Shown: positions 20,983 through 29,672, counted from the first letter of the stretch. The stretch is 64,000 bases of DNA from Apilactobacillus apinorum (GCF_001281175.1 NZ_KQ440396.1:248001-312000); one strand, 5' to 3'. Translations and numbers: made by a program. Notes: generated by a model from the letters alone, not told the origin.

Positions 20983-22128
20983 TTACTTAGTAAATTTATC
21001 CTGGGCCTTTAAAAACGTATCAACGTAATAATATGTCTTATTATATGTTTGATCACCAGTATATTGATTTGGATATTCACCCCATATTGATATGGCAGCA
21101 CCAATATTATTGGCGCTCTTTGTGATATCTTTTGTAGATTCATCATTCCACATATTCATTTTCCATTTTTTAAACTCGGAAGTCCAAATTTTCTTAGATT
21201 CATTGGTAAATGATGTTGGATCTGTAATCATATATAGATAATAACTATTGTAGTTAATTGTCTTAAAACCAGCCTTATTTAATTCAGGAAGTGTTGCTCT
21301 CATCCTGATGTTGTCTTTTCTATCCTTACTTGAGCTAACTTCACCTGTTAAACTCCAGTAATTAATTAAAATATCTTTATGATATTTACTTAAAACCGCC
21401 TTATGAAAACTATCATTCCACATTTCAAGTTTTAAATGATTAGCATTAACATAATCATCAATGGCATTAATATACTTAACAACGGCTTCTTGATCACTTT
21501 TATCACTAATAGTTATTTCATCGGCACCTACAATAATGTGGTATCCACTGGGAAGCATGCCAACATATTCACTTAAAAGCTTTTTTGAAAAATCAATCGT
21601 AGCTTGTTTGTTGTAGTACATTTCATTGTAACCATCTTTATTTTCTAACTCTTTAACTAGTTTCTTTCCTTCTGAAGTATATGAAAGAAGCTTAAATATA
21701 GATTGAGCATGTCCAGGTAAGTCTATTTCTGGAATTACTTCAATTCCATGAGTGTAACCGTATTGAATTACATCTAATAATTGATTTTTACTTAAAAATG
21801 CTAAGTGTGTTTTATTATTGTAATAAACACCATCTTTAAGTGTAGCGTTTTGCGTTGTTTGTCCTAACGTTGAACTTTCAACACCATATCTTTCATTGTC
21901 ATTTAAGTGTAATTGAAGATATGTACCATGATCTTTCTTTAATAAATCTATATACTTTTTGATTGTAGAAGGAGAATAATATGTTCTGGAACAATCTAAT
22001 GATAGACCAATTCTTTTGGTATCGTTACTTGTATCGGCAAGTGTCTTTTTCGCTAAACTGCCTAATTGTATAAACATTAAGACTAAAAACAATATCATTC
22101 CAACGATTATAAATCGTTTATTTCTCAT
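20983..22128 (-). CDS. Secreted/membrane-anchored GH20 beta-N-acetylhexosaminidase, dispersin B-like
   Basis: About 381 residues. An N-terminal hydrophobic segment (FIIVGMILFLVLMFIQLG) is a signal peptide or membrane anchor. The rest follows dispersin B along its length: substrate Arg in CSRTYYSP, LQLHLNDNERYGVES, EVIPEIDLPGHAQSIFKL, the catalytic Asp-Glu pair in VGADEI (GGDE in most GH20; Gly to Ala here), MWND, NYNSYYLYM and SIWGE. Dispersin B cleaves poly-N-acetylglucosamine biofilm polysaccharide. The ATG at 22128 is preceded by GGTGATT. Cleavage of PNAG, chitin or mucin glycans is inferred only from similarity. Confidence 0.85.
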   Translation of the reverse strand: MRNKRFIIVGMILFLVLMFIQLGSLAKKTLADTSNDTKRIGLSLDCSRTYYSPSTIKKYIDLLKKDHGTYLQLHLNDNERYGVESSTLGQTTQNATLKDGVYYNNKTHLAFLSKNQLLDVIQYGYTHGIEVIPEIDLPGHAQSIFKLLSYTSEGKKLVKELENKDGYNEMYYNKQATIDFSKKLLSEYVGMLPSGYHIIVGADEITISDKSDQEAVVKYINAIDDYVNANHLKLEMWNDSFHKAVLSKYHKDILINYWSLTGEVSSSKDRKDNIRMRATLPELNKAGFKTINYNSYYLYMITDPTSFTNESKKIWTSEFKKWKMNMWNDESTKDITKSANNIGAAISIWGEYPNQYTGDQTYNKTYYYVDTFLKAQDKFTK

Positions 22129-22263
22129 AATCACCACTCTTTTCTTCGCGATTATTATATTAGATAGTATAGCATTAAATTAAGGAAAATCTATTGCTTT
22201 TATCATTTGTAATCATTATGAAATAGTTACAAGTTAATAATGCGTTTCGAACCTTAAATTAAT

Positions 22264-22334
22264 ATAAAAACGCAGTCATCAAATTATGTTCTTGCTAGAA
22301 CATTTTATTTGTGACTACGTTTTATTTTTTATTT
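22264..22334 (-). terminator. Nested hairpin, likely the original tRNA-Ser terminator
   Basis: Outer arms AAAACGCAGTCA and TGACTACGTTTT (one mismatch) enclose an inner perfect hairpin ATGTTCT-TGCT-AGAACAT. T runs follow on both sides. It sits next to the left att copy, where the chromosome downstream of tRNA-Ser would lie before phage insertion, so it is read as the tRNA terminator. Confidence 0.6.
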
Positions 22335-22345
22335 AATTAAAAAAT

Positions 22346-22359
22346 AAGGAGAGTACAGG
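22346..22359. repeat. Left attachment site (duplicate of tRNA-Ser 3' end)
   Basis: AAGGAGAGTACAGG is identical to 52173-52186, which covers the last bases of tRNA-Ser(CGA) and two bases beyond. The match decays just after (TATCGACCT here, AGTCGAACCT there), consistent with an att core. Confidence 0.85.
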
Positions 22360-22456
22360 TATCGACCTACTATTTTAGTAATTTGCTATAAAACCAGTAA
22401 CAATGTATATAATAGGAAGAGTTTTCAAATAAGTGAATGCCCTTTTGACTACCCTT

Positions 22457-22465
22457 TGTTATAAT
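22457..22465 (+). promoter_or_regulatory. Candidate extended -10 promoter of the AbiH-like cassette
   Basis: TGTTATAAT, an extended -10 element with a perfect TATAAT, about 140 bp before the coding start. No matching -35 is evident. It is the best promoter-like sequence upstream of the cassette. Confidence 0.45.
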
Positions 22466-22604
22466 TATTCGTGGGGGCAATACATAATTTAATAACAATA
22501 ATGTGCTTCCTAATAATAGGTATATAAATTCTATAATCACAATACATTTTAATGATAGTTAGGAGATAATAAAAATTAGTGTTCAACATAATTTAAATAA
22601 AAAA

Positions 22605-24054
22605 GTGGAACAATTAATAGTTCTAGGTAACGGTTCGGATTTACATAATAGATTAAAATCAAGCTATGATAATTACGTTACATACATGGATTCTAAATAT
22701 AAAATTTTTTCTAAATTAGAAAATTTTAAAAAAATTTGAAGAAAAATATGATGATGAATTAAAATATGCTCGCGAAAACACGGATGTGAACAATTTAAAT
22801 TATGGTAATAAAATATTCTCAGCTGCTTTAAATAAGACAACTGACGATTTATTATATGCTTCCAACTTGCTTGATAATTCAAAAACGCTTGATAGTATTA
22901 ATTTTTGGTTATTTTTGTTAATTTGGATAAATTTCAAAGATGAAAAAAACAAAAATTGGTACGATATAGAAAAGTGTATTAAAAATTTTTTGACTGATGA
23001 AGCATCAAGCATTTTTAGATACAAAACAATAAAATTAGAAAAATATAAATTACTTATAAATTCCTTGAATAATAATGTTAATTGGAATAATCCAGATACA
23101 ACAAATAATGTTGATTTAATAATTCTTGTAGCTATTTATAACAAGATTAAAAAAGATGAAGATCTTTTTGCTTTTCTATTTAATCAACTAAATGAATTTG
23201 AAAAATCGTTTTCAGATTATATCCGTGAACAAATAGAACAAAAAGATTATTTCTCAAAAAATAGAAGATTTATAACAAATATATGTAATAATCGCTTAAG
23301 CAACATCTTAAGTTTTAATTACATTCCCCTAACAGGAAGAAGCTTTGAAGAAAATAACTTGAGTGATAATACTGAATTAAAATATATTAATAATTACGAA
23401 AATATTCATGGGAACGTATATAATGAAATAAATTATAGATTTGAAAGCCCAATAATTTTTGGTATAGATTCTAATTATGATAGTAAAAATAAAATTGATG
23501 AAAAATATAAATCACATATCAATAAATTTACAAAAACTAGCAGAATACTTAACTTTAGTAATAGAAAAACTAGTAAAATATTAGATAAAAATATTGATAC
23601 AATCATTTTTTTTGGTCATTCTTTAGGCGACGCCGATTATTCTTATTTTCAGTCAATTTTTGATTACTATCATATATATGATTCAAATATAAAAATTATT
23701 TTTTTATATTCTCTTTATAATAGTGAAATTGACGAATTACACAAAATTAAGGAACAACACGATAAGGCATCTGATAAAAGAAATAATCAGTTATTTGATA
23801 ATGCAAAGACTCAAAAAATCAGCAATCATTATGAAGATAGATATAATCAAATGGATATTAACAGAAAAGAAAAGCAAGAAAAGCAAGTATTTCAGTTAAT
23901 AAATAATTATGGAGCAACACTAAATAATAAAAATCATGGAAAAAATTTATTAAATAAATTAATATTAGAAAATCGTATACAATTACTTAATATTGACGAA
24001 TTTACTTTAAAATATAAAAACTTCTATCCAAAATCAGGTGACTATAAACAATGA
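22605..24054 (+). pseudogene. AbiH-family abortive-infection protein, frameshifted
   Basis: Two frames together make an AbiH-like protein of about 480 residues. The first frame gives EQLIVLGNGSDLHNRLKSSY, the AbiH N-terminal GNGxDLxxxLxTxY motif, and stops at 22737. The second continues from KFEEKYDDELKYA to 24054 and holds FFGHSLGDADYSYFQSIFD, the C-terminal AbiH signature. They join if one A is removed from the A7 run at 22728-22734. The start is unclear: GTG at 22605 has a poor ribosome-binding site, while AGGAG at 22561-22565 points to an unusual ATT at 22575. Very A+T-rich cargo between the lysin and the att site; AbiH proteins block phage growth by an unknown mechanism. Confidence 0.82.
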
Positions 24055-24549
24055 CCGATAATTCAATGAAGATATACAAAAATTTCTCGCATTCAACTGT
24101 AATAGCTTTAACGAATATTGTTATGCTTTCTATTCTGTATACAATATATTATATTTTTTTGTGAAAATAATAAATTTAATTTAATGAATCCTATTTTTAT
24201 ATCCTCTACTAGTAGCATGATCGTCTTTTCATCATTAATTAAGAATAAAGATTTCTTAATTAATGATGAAAAAATTCAACATAAATTCTATGCTTTTTTT
24301 GTATTTTTATTAATTTGTGACATTTTCACTTGATTTATACTAAGAAATAACTTCAAAATTAGCTTTCATATGAACGCATATTTTCCATTTAAAGGTCTAT
24401 TTGTTAGCTTACAAAATTATTTGAATTTTATAACTCATGCATTAATAAATTTAATAATGTTTTTTTCATTTTCTTTAACAGTTCATCTAATATTGATTCC
24501 TTTATTAATATATATTTGTAAATATATATTATCAATTACAAAAAAGTAA
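24051..24549 (+). pseudogene. Degraded membrane-protein gene coupled to abiH
   Basis: The ATG overlaps the abiH stop as ATGA, a translational-coupling arrangement. The first frame has a hydrophobic segment (VIALTNIVMLSILYTIYYIF) and ends at TGA 24160. Removing one T from the T7 run at 24154-24160 moves into a frame that continues past an in-frame TGA (24331) to TAA at 24549. The reconstructed protein of about 165 residues has roughly four hydrophobic segments, including LINLIMFFSFSLTVHLILIP. No family was recognised. Two lesions suggest decay of the whole cassette. Confidence 0.6.
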
Positions 24550-24568
24550 ATAAAATATTTAAAGAAAA

Positions 24569-24603
24569 AGACCTACCAACTAAATTAATAGCTGGTAGGT
24601 CTT
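24569..24603. terminator. Bidirectional terminator between cargo and lysin
   Basis: An 11-bp perfect stem (AAGACCTACCA and its complement) with a 13-nt loop, between the plus-strand cargo and the minus-strand lysin gene. It ends the phage late operon and the cargo transcript. Confidence 0.9.
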
Positions 24604-24605
24604 AA

Positions 24606-25409
24606 TTATTTTATTCTATATGTCCAAGCGATATTACCACTAATATATCCAAATGCATCAATTCGTTTTAATCTATATACACCCTTTTTACCAAACTTAA
24701 CTGGTTTAGCAGCTACAACTGATCCTTCATCTAAGGTATCCCCTGTCCAGTGTTTGAATTGCATATCAGCATATACTTTAACTGACTTGGATTTTATTTT
24801 AAATTGTTTTCCTTTATACCAATAAGTTGGTTTTTCCATTTGTTCAGATGGTCTAGTAAAGTGATCACTATAATCAATGCTTTGATCAATGCCATGCCAA
24901 CTATCTGTATATTGCCATGCGTTGTATCTTTCAACACCAGGTTTAGCAACGCCATAATCAGCCACCCAAATTGAAGCATGATGAACAATATTCTTTAAAT
25001 TAATCTTACCAGAATTCATCCAGTAAGCAGAACCATATACAGCTAAATTATGATATCCAGCATTATATAATTCATCTAAAAATTTGTTAATCAAACTAGT
25101 TGGATATGCTGGTAAACTTTGATCTTCCACATCAATCGCTAAACGAGTAGTTTTATCAATACCATATGCTTTTAGATAATGTAAAAAGAATTTACTTTCT
25201 CGAACTGGCATCCCTAAAAAGTAATGATAAACGCCAAATACTTTAAATACTTTTAATGCACTACGCATTTGTGGACCAGCAGAAGGATTAACATAATTAA
25301 TCCCTTCCGTTAACTTAACCATTGCTCCCCGTGAACCTAAATTATGCAATTGTTGAAAATATGCTTGTGATGTACCTTGAAATACTGAAAAATCACCGAA
25401 TTTTAACAT
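24606..25409 (-). CDS. Phage endolysin, GH25 muramidase with C-terminal wall-binding region
   Basis: 267 residues. A GH25 (Chalaropsis-type) lysozyme domain (about 1-185) with the catalytic acids in FGDFSVFQG and RLAIDVEDQSLP; KLTEGINYVNP and YHYFLG are further fold marks. The C-terminal part (about 190-267) contains an SH3-like wall-binding region, including KSKSVKVYADMQFKHWTGD. It has no signal peptide, so export depends on the holin. It is the last gene of the late operon, 12 bp after the holin. It cleaves the MurNAc-GlcNAc bond of peptidoglycan. Confidence 0.93.
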   Translation of the reverse strand: MLKFGDFSVFQGTSQAYFQQLHNLGSRGAMVKLTEGINYVNPSAGPQMRSALKVFKVFGVYHYFLGMPVRESKFFLHYLKAYGIDKTTRLAIDVEDQSLPAYPTSLINKFLDELYNAGYHNLAVYGSAYWMNSGKINLKNIVHHASIWVADYGVAKPGVERYNAWQYTDSWHGIDQSIDYSDHFTRPSEQMEKPTYWYKGKQFKIKSKSVKVYADMQFKHWTGDTLDEGSVVAAKPVKFGKKGVYRLKRIDAFGYISGNIAWTYRIK

Positions 25410-25421
25410 GTAATCACTTCC

Positions 25422-25859
25422 TTATTTGTTATCTGGATTTAAATTAGGCATATTTTGATTAGGTTCATCATTGTGGTTACCTTTATCATCTAAATTAACC
25501 TTAACTACTTGTTCATCTGAGTGTTGTTGTGTATGAATGTCTCCGCCACCTTGTTTGTATGCTTGATAAGCATTTTCTAGTAAGGCATTAATAGTAGTAT
25601 CCAAGAAACTCATTCCATGTTTATCAGCAATCGAATTTAAATATTGTCTACCCTTTTCAAATCTTTCTGAATTAGATAAAGATACGTTTTGCGCATTTAA
25701 CGCAGCAATCCAATCTGCACCTTGTTTTAATAAATTAATTACATACTTGTTTTTCATATTCTTTTTTAACTCGTTCATTACTAATGATCCAAATACTGTT
25801 AATACGACCCATGCCACGTTTAATAATCCATTGTCATTTAAAAATTTAATAAATTCCAT
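25422..25859 (-). CDS. Phage holin, LLH-type
   Basis: 145 residues. One N-terminal transmembrane helix (NVAWVVLTVFGSLVMNEL) is followed by a helical region with KYVINLLKQGADWIAAL, a pattern shared by LLH-family holins of lactobacillar phages, then a hydrophilic Asn/Asp/Gln-rich tail. It lies directly before the GH25 lysin, in the standard lysis cassette. The holin forms membrane lesions that let the lysin out. The single helix and partner gene at 25873 suggest a two-component holin. Confidence 0.82.
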   Translation of the reverse strand: MEFIKFLNDNGLLNVAWVVLTVFGSLVMNELKKNMKNKYVINLLKQGADWIAALNAQNVSLSNSERFEKGRQYLNSIADKHGMSFLDTTINALLENAYQAYKQGGGDIHTQQHSDEQVVKVNLDDKGNHNDEPNQNMPNLNPDNK

Positions 25860-25872
25860 AATTTATCTCTCC

Positions 25873-26181
25873 TTATTTTTTAGTTCTTTCTAAATTGCTA
25901 ATTCTAATTCCTTGGTTTTCTAATTCAGCATCGTGCTTTGCCAACTTCACATCATGTTGTTCCAAATGGTCTTGCTGATGTTGATTAACTGAATTGCTGG
26001 ATTTACGCAATTCATCAATTGATTCTCGAAGTGCTTGCATTTGATTTGATGTGTTTTTACTATTTTCATTAGCTGGATCAGTAACTAACTTTTTAAATCC
26101 ATAAAAAATAGCCGAAATAAATCCGGCTATCACGGTTATTAATGCTGCCCATTCGGTAACGTCAAAACCAAATAAGTACAT
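25873..26181 (-). CDS. Small membrane protein with coiled coil, lysis cassette (XhlA-like)
   Basis: About 102 residues from the ATG at 26181. An N-terminal helix (WAALITVIAGFISAIFYGF) is followed by a long charged coiled coil (about 45-102) with heptads ending in LENQGIRISNLERTKK. The architecture is mirror-like to XhlA-type haemolysin proteins that accompany PBSX holins, where the coiled coil is cytosolic. It is 13 bp upstream of the holin. The function as holin partner or antiholin is inferred from position only. The frame extends 11 codons upstream to a second ATG. Confidence 0.65.
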   Translation of the reverse strand: MYLFGFDVTEWAALITVIAGFISAIFYGFKKLVTDPANENSKNTSNQMQALRESIDELRKSSNSVNQHQQDHLEQHDVKLAKHDAELENQGIRISNLERTKK

Positions 26182-26217
26182 ACATGCTTCACGCTCCTTT
26201 CTAAAAAAGTGCAAAAT

Positions 26218-26244
26218 AAAAACGCCTAATTATTAGGCGTTTGA
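26218..26244 (-). terminator. Hairpin overlapping the XkdX-like stop codon
   Basis: AACGCCTAAT/ATTAGGCGTT, a perfect stem with a one-base centre, followed on the minus strand by TTTTTATTTT. The stop codon of the XkdX-like gene lies inside the stem. It separates tail-fibre genes from the lysis cassette. Confidence 0.75.
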
Positions 26245-26372
26245 GTATTAAAGATTAAGTTAAAATCATTCTGAGAAATCATAAAAGGAACCAATGATTG
26301 AATATCTTGTTGCATCATATTTCCTTGTTGGTATTCATATTGCACATATTTAGCCATTGGACTTAAATTCAT
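26226..26372 (-). CDS. XkdX-like small phage protein, 48 residues
   Basis: MNLSPMAKYVQYEY followed by a Gln/Met-rich segment, 48 residues in all. Size, location between tail-fibre and lysis genes, and the aromatic start resemble the XkdX family of PBSX-like phages, whose role is unknown. The ATG overlaps the previous stop as TAATG, so translation is coupled. The match is by context and general look, not a strong motif. Confidence 0.6.
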   Translation of the reverse strand: MNLSPMAKYVQYEYQQGNMMQQDIQSLVPFMISQNDFNLIFNTQTPNN

Positions 26373-26854
26373 TATTTAACGCCTCCATTGTTTGCATTTT
26401 CTGCTGTTTGTTGACCATTACCACCCAAATCATTAATCTTTTTAATCAATGCATTAATAGCTGTGCCTTGCATTTGATTTTGTTGTTTAACATCAGCAAT
26501 TTTTTGATTAGATTCATTCAACTGATTAATTAAATCTTGATTATTCTGATTAGCAGTTTGTAAAGCTTGTTCAGCTGTTTTTGCAGAATTAGAAGATAAT
26601 TGAACAGCGTTATTTGCATCTGTTACTTGTTGTTTTAAGTTATCCATATATTGTTCTTGTTGATTTGCAGGAACTTGATTAGGGACAACTAAAGCATTAT
26701 CTGAATTTAAATAACACTTATTAGTAAAATTTTGTAATTTAATTAATTGTTCATTATCTGGCCAAACTTGTACATAACTATCGTCATCTTTACTGGTTGA
26801 CCATTTTGAAATATATTGTGAATTTTCTTGCTTTTGTACATAAATATTTTGCAT
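26372..26854 (-). CDS. Phage tail-fibre-associated coiled-coil protein
   Basis: About 160 residues from the ATG at 26854 (GGAG 8 nt upstream). The N-terminus (QNIYVQKQENSQYISKWS) looks globular. The second half is a Gln/Asn-rich coiled coil with AVQLSSNSAKTAEQALQTAN, as in fibre chaperones or trimeric fibre stalks. It ends one base inside the XkdX-like start. A receptor-binding accessory role is likely by position. No known domain was recognised. Confidence 0.6.
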   Translation of the reverse strand: MQNIYVQKQENSQYISKWSTSKDDDSYVQVWPDNEQLIKLQNFTNKCYLNSDNALVVPNQVPANQQEQYMDNLKQQVTDANNAVQLSSNSAKTAEQALQTANQNNQDLINQLNESNQKIADVKQQNQMQGTAINALIKKINDLGGNGQQTAENANNGGVK

Positions 26855-26905
26855 TTCATTTTCTCCTTTTTGTATAAAAAATACACTAATCAAGTTTATT
26901 AGTGT

Positions 26906-27336
26906 TTAATTGGATATTTTAATTATCGTATATATAGGTATTGTTTCTTGAAAGTTAATTGATAATGATTTGTAATCAGAATTTATTTTTAATGTATCAG
27001 ATGATGTATCTTCAAGATTACTAGATGAAATGACCCCATTGTCTTCAGAAATATTTATATTATTAGGAAAATAAATATTTGCATTAATATTTTCTCCAGG
27101 AGCAGATATAAATCCGAGCAATGTCACTGTACCATTATTGTTATTATGCAATAGTATTTTTGAAGTAACTGGTACTGTTCCATAACCACCTTCCTGAAAA
27201 TAATAACCGTATCCCGATTTATCATAATCTAATGTTATCCATTCGTTATCATCATCATAAACCTTTAGAGGAGGTTTAGTACCCCCCCCGAAATATACGC
27301 TTTGCCTATTCTAGAGCCATTCATAAACATTTTCAT
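26906..27336 (-). CDS. Tail/fibre-tip protein interrupted at a G8 tract (possible phase variation or -1 frameshift)
   Basis: Read straight, the gene begins FMNGSRIGKAYISGG and stops after about 23 codons. A -1 slip on G-GGG-GGG within the G8 run (27282-27289) enters a frame with KPPLKVYDDDNEWITLDY that runs to 26906, giving about 143 residues. The ATG at 27336 has AGGAGGT 8 nt upstream, so expression is intended. The opening resembles the next gene upstream (MLDGSIKNAKKVILNNGSNL then IKIYDDFDGW), so the two are diverged paralogues, probably carbohydrate-facing tail proteins. Whether it is slippage-switched, programmed or dead is open. Confidence 0.65.
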
Positions 27337-27367
27337 GCTAATTACCTCCTGTATTTATTAAATATTA

Positions 27368-27826
27368 TTATGGCCTGGTAACAGGTATTTTTTTATCTAA
27401 AAAATATCTTGTAGTCGTTCCAGAAAACATCATGTGCAAATTATTTTGATAGCCTCCCATAGTAGAATTTCCTTCACCCTGCCAATTAATGTTTCCAGAT
27501 AAAACTAAATTATTATTAACAAATTCAAAATCATTACCATGTTGTATATACCCAGATTCAACATCACCTGTTGTATAGTTAATTCCAACATCATCATCTG
27601 ATGGGAAGTAAAACGTTCCAGCTGTTATTTCTGTAATGTTTACCGGATAAATGAACCCAAACAATAAAATATTACTATTATCAAGCCATTTATACATCAT
27701 ATGGCCATTTGCTCCTCCAGCAATTTTTAGCTTTTTCCATCCATCAAAATCGTCATATATCTTAATTAGATTACTTCCATTATTGAGAATTACTTTTTTT
27801 GCATTTTTGATACTTCCATCCAACAT
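27368..27826 (-). CDS. Phage tail-tip/fibre protein, hypothetical
   Basis: 152 residues, beta-rich and Asn/Gly-rich. It starts MLDGSIKNAKKVILNNGSNL, and FPSDDDVGINYTTGDVES in the middle resembles FPNNINISEDNGVISSS of the downstream paralogue. Its start directly follows the fibre stop at 27827, so it is coupled to it. The pattern of a short N-terminal module plus a variable lectin-like region suggests a receptor-binding or dit-peripheral role. No domain was recognised. Confidence 0.6.
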   Translation of the reverse strand: MLDGSIKNAKKVILNNGSNLIKIYDDFDGWKKLKIAGGANGHMMYKWLDNSNILLFGFIYPVNITEITAGTFYFPSDDDVGINYTTGDVESGYIQHGNDFEFVNNNLVLSGNINWQGEGNSTMGGYQNNLHMMFSGTTTRYFLDKKIPVTRP

Positions 27827-28978
27827 TTAATCGCTTCCTTCTGAAACAATAATTAATGAACCTGGGTTAGCATTGCTTACCTTCTGAACTTCATCATCAG
27901 AATCTACCATTATTACACTTGCAGATTGTAGCCATTGTTGCCAACCTTGACCACCATTTTTACTTCTCGTTAATGTCGAGTTACCCGCTGTACCAGCATT
28001 ATTGTTCCATACCATTGTTAGAACTTGTTTAGTTGTGTTACTAGCATTGTCATTAAACACAGATAAGCTATAAATGCCTGGATATGGTGCATCCTTTGGA
28101 TTACCTGTATAAATACCAGTAGTCGTAAAATTATCTAAGCTCTGACCATCTAAACTACCTCGATAACGCATTGCATCATTGGATACAGAATTAGCTGTAT
28201 TCTGTGTGTTAGATACATCACTACGGGTTTGATTAACTTGTCCCTGAAGATTGTTAATTGAGTTATTATTTTTAGTAACACCGTTTTTCAAATTGTTAAT
28301 ATTTTGATTAATTGATGATTCTGGATTAGAAATACTGCTATTAATATTATCTTGCAATTTTTGCAAATCATTTTGATTAGCATAATTACCGTTAGGTTGC
28401 TTAGTATCAATGTTAGCCTGTAATTCTTTAGCTTTGTTATCAGTATACTGATTAGCATTATTTTCAGTATCACTTAAATTTTTAGCAGTTAACGTTTTAA
28501 AGTTATTAAAGTCTTGTAGAGTAACTGGTATATTACTCGTATCACTGAGTGTAATGTTCTCAGTTCGATCAAATTTGATATTAAAACTGTATGCAATTTC
28601 ATTAGAATTACCAGTTGACTTAGCAGGAATATAATCTGCATTCTGTGATACCGCCACAGAAAATAGAAATTCATTACCATTTTTATCTTTAGCATAACTA
28701 GCGTATGTTTTGATATAAAATCCACTGTCAGACGATTCATTTTCTCCATATCCTAAAATCTTGGTTGAACCATCATCTGTCATGCTTACTTGTGGCACCA
28801 CACTAATTTCTTTGTTATTCAATGCAGTTAATCCTTGAATTTGATTATCAGTAAAACTGGAATAATCATCAGAACTAAATACGATTTTAGAATAAGTAAT
28901 CGTATCCTCATCAGCATTTGCTGCATTGATCATTTGGTTACCTTTGTCGGTAACAATTGTTGCATCATAAGTTGCCAT
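27827..28978 (-). CDS. Phage tail fibre with collar-type N-terminus
   Basis: 383 residues. The N-terminal 145 residues (ATYDATIVTDKGNQMINAA, then ITYSKIVFSSDD) match the tail-collar fibre family that attaches fibres to the baseplate. A long coiled-coil stalk (about 150-265, full of Asn, Gln and Leu heptads) leads to a C-terminal pyocin-knob-like region (TTGIYTGNPKDAPYPGIYSL and NGGQGWQQWLQS). It lies directly after the baseplate genes. Determines host attachment. Confidence 0.82.
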   Translation of the reverse strand: MATYDATIVTDKGNQMINAANADEDTITYSKIVFSSDDYSSFTDNQIQGLTALNNKEISVVPQVSMTDDGSTKILGYGENESSDSGFYIKTYASYAKDKNGNEFLFSVAVSQNADYIPAKSTGNSNEIAYSFNIKFDRTENITLSDTSNIPVTLQDFNNFKTLTAKNLSDTENNANQYTDNKAKELQANIDTKQPNGNYANQNDLQKLQDNINSSISNPESSINQNINNLKNGVTKNNNSINNLQGQVNQTRSDVSNTQNTANSVSNDAMRYRGSLDGQSLDNFTTTGIYTGNPKDAPYPGIYSLSVFNDNASNTTKQVLTMVWNNNAGTAGNSTLTRSKNGGQGWQQWLQSASVIMVDSDDEVQKVSNANPGSLIIVSEGSD

Positions 28979-29672
28979 TTAACATCTTCCTTTCTTTTAA
29001 GAATGACTTTGTACTGCCAATTGCATAATAATTATTTCGGTAAGCTTGTTTTGATTTAGAAAAGTGATGTAACACCTGCATGTGTTTGAAAATAGTTTGT
29101 GTATTATAAATGGCATAGTACATATTTCCGCTAGATGATTTACTGTATTGAATATCTTTTAATTTCCAACCAACAGGTAATACAGATTGAATAGAATCTG
29201 ATAAGATTTTCCGTTTTAAATCATTATGACTACCGGAATTAAAATCAAATGGGATATTAACAATTTCAATTTCACGAGGTCGATCAGTTGATTTAATATC
29301 GAAAACTGATAGAGAAATATTTAATAAAACTGATATTAATTTCTTCAATCCATTCATATTTGTAACTGCATTAGCTTTTAAAATCTGCCATTTAATTTGA
29401 AATCTTAAAAATTCGTCATCATCATCAATCCGATTTACTGAATAATCATTAGCAATATCAGTAAGAACCTGACCTGTTGCATTATTTATTTTGCTTAAAT
29501 CATTTATAGAAAAAATATTATTTTTCTGTTCATTAAATATATCTGCAACAATATTTAATACTTTTTGATTATTACTATCATCTTCTGAATTTCGGTAAGC
29601 AGGTAATTTATTTAAAATACTGTTTTTAACAGCTGTATCGCTTATATCAATACTAGTTTTCAACCTACTCAC
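28965..29672 (-). CDS. Baseplate wedge protein, XkdU-like
   Basis: 235 residues. The position right after baseplate J, and the pattern LPAYRNSEDDSNNQKVLNI followed by a C-terminal fold region (ILSDSIQSVLPVGWKLKDIQY), correspond to XkdU-type tail proteins (DUF2313-like, T4 gp53/Mu gp48 role). It overlaps the baseplate J gene by 8 bp and the fibre gene by 14 bp. The inference rests on synteny more than on motifs. Confidence 0.75.
   Translation of the reverse strand: MSRLKTSIDISDTAVKNSILNKLPAYRNSEDDSNNQKVLNIVADIFNEQKNNIFSINDLSKINNATGQVLTDIANDYSVNRIDDDDEFLRFQIKWQILKANAVTNMNGLKKLISVLLNISLSVFDIKSTDRPREIEIVNIPFDFNSGSHNDLKRKILSDSIQSVLPVGWKLKDIQYSKSSSGNMYYAIYNTQTIFKHMQVLHHFSKSKQAYRNNYYAIGSTKSFLKERKMLNGNL

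Larger units (their letters stand above)
22129..22604. other. Non-coding junction: host-prophage boundary
   Basis: This 476-bp A+T-rich stretch holds the GH20 promoter region, a nested hairpin at 22264-22334 that probably ended the tRNA-Ser transcript before phage insertion, the left attachment site (22346-22359) and the leader of the AbiH-like gene with an extended -10 element. No credible protein gene was seen in it. Confidence 0.6.

Noticed and set aside
22264-22334. Inner palindrome ATGTTCT-TGCT-AGAACAT as a LexA or other operator
   Set aside because: It is nested in a larger hairpin flanked by T runs; a terminator explains it better.
24118-24333. Independent 71-residue gene after abiH
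   Set aside because: No ribosome-binding site, and it overlaps the frame that starts at 24051; better read as part of one damaged membrane-protein gene.
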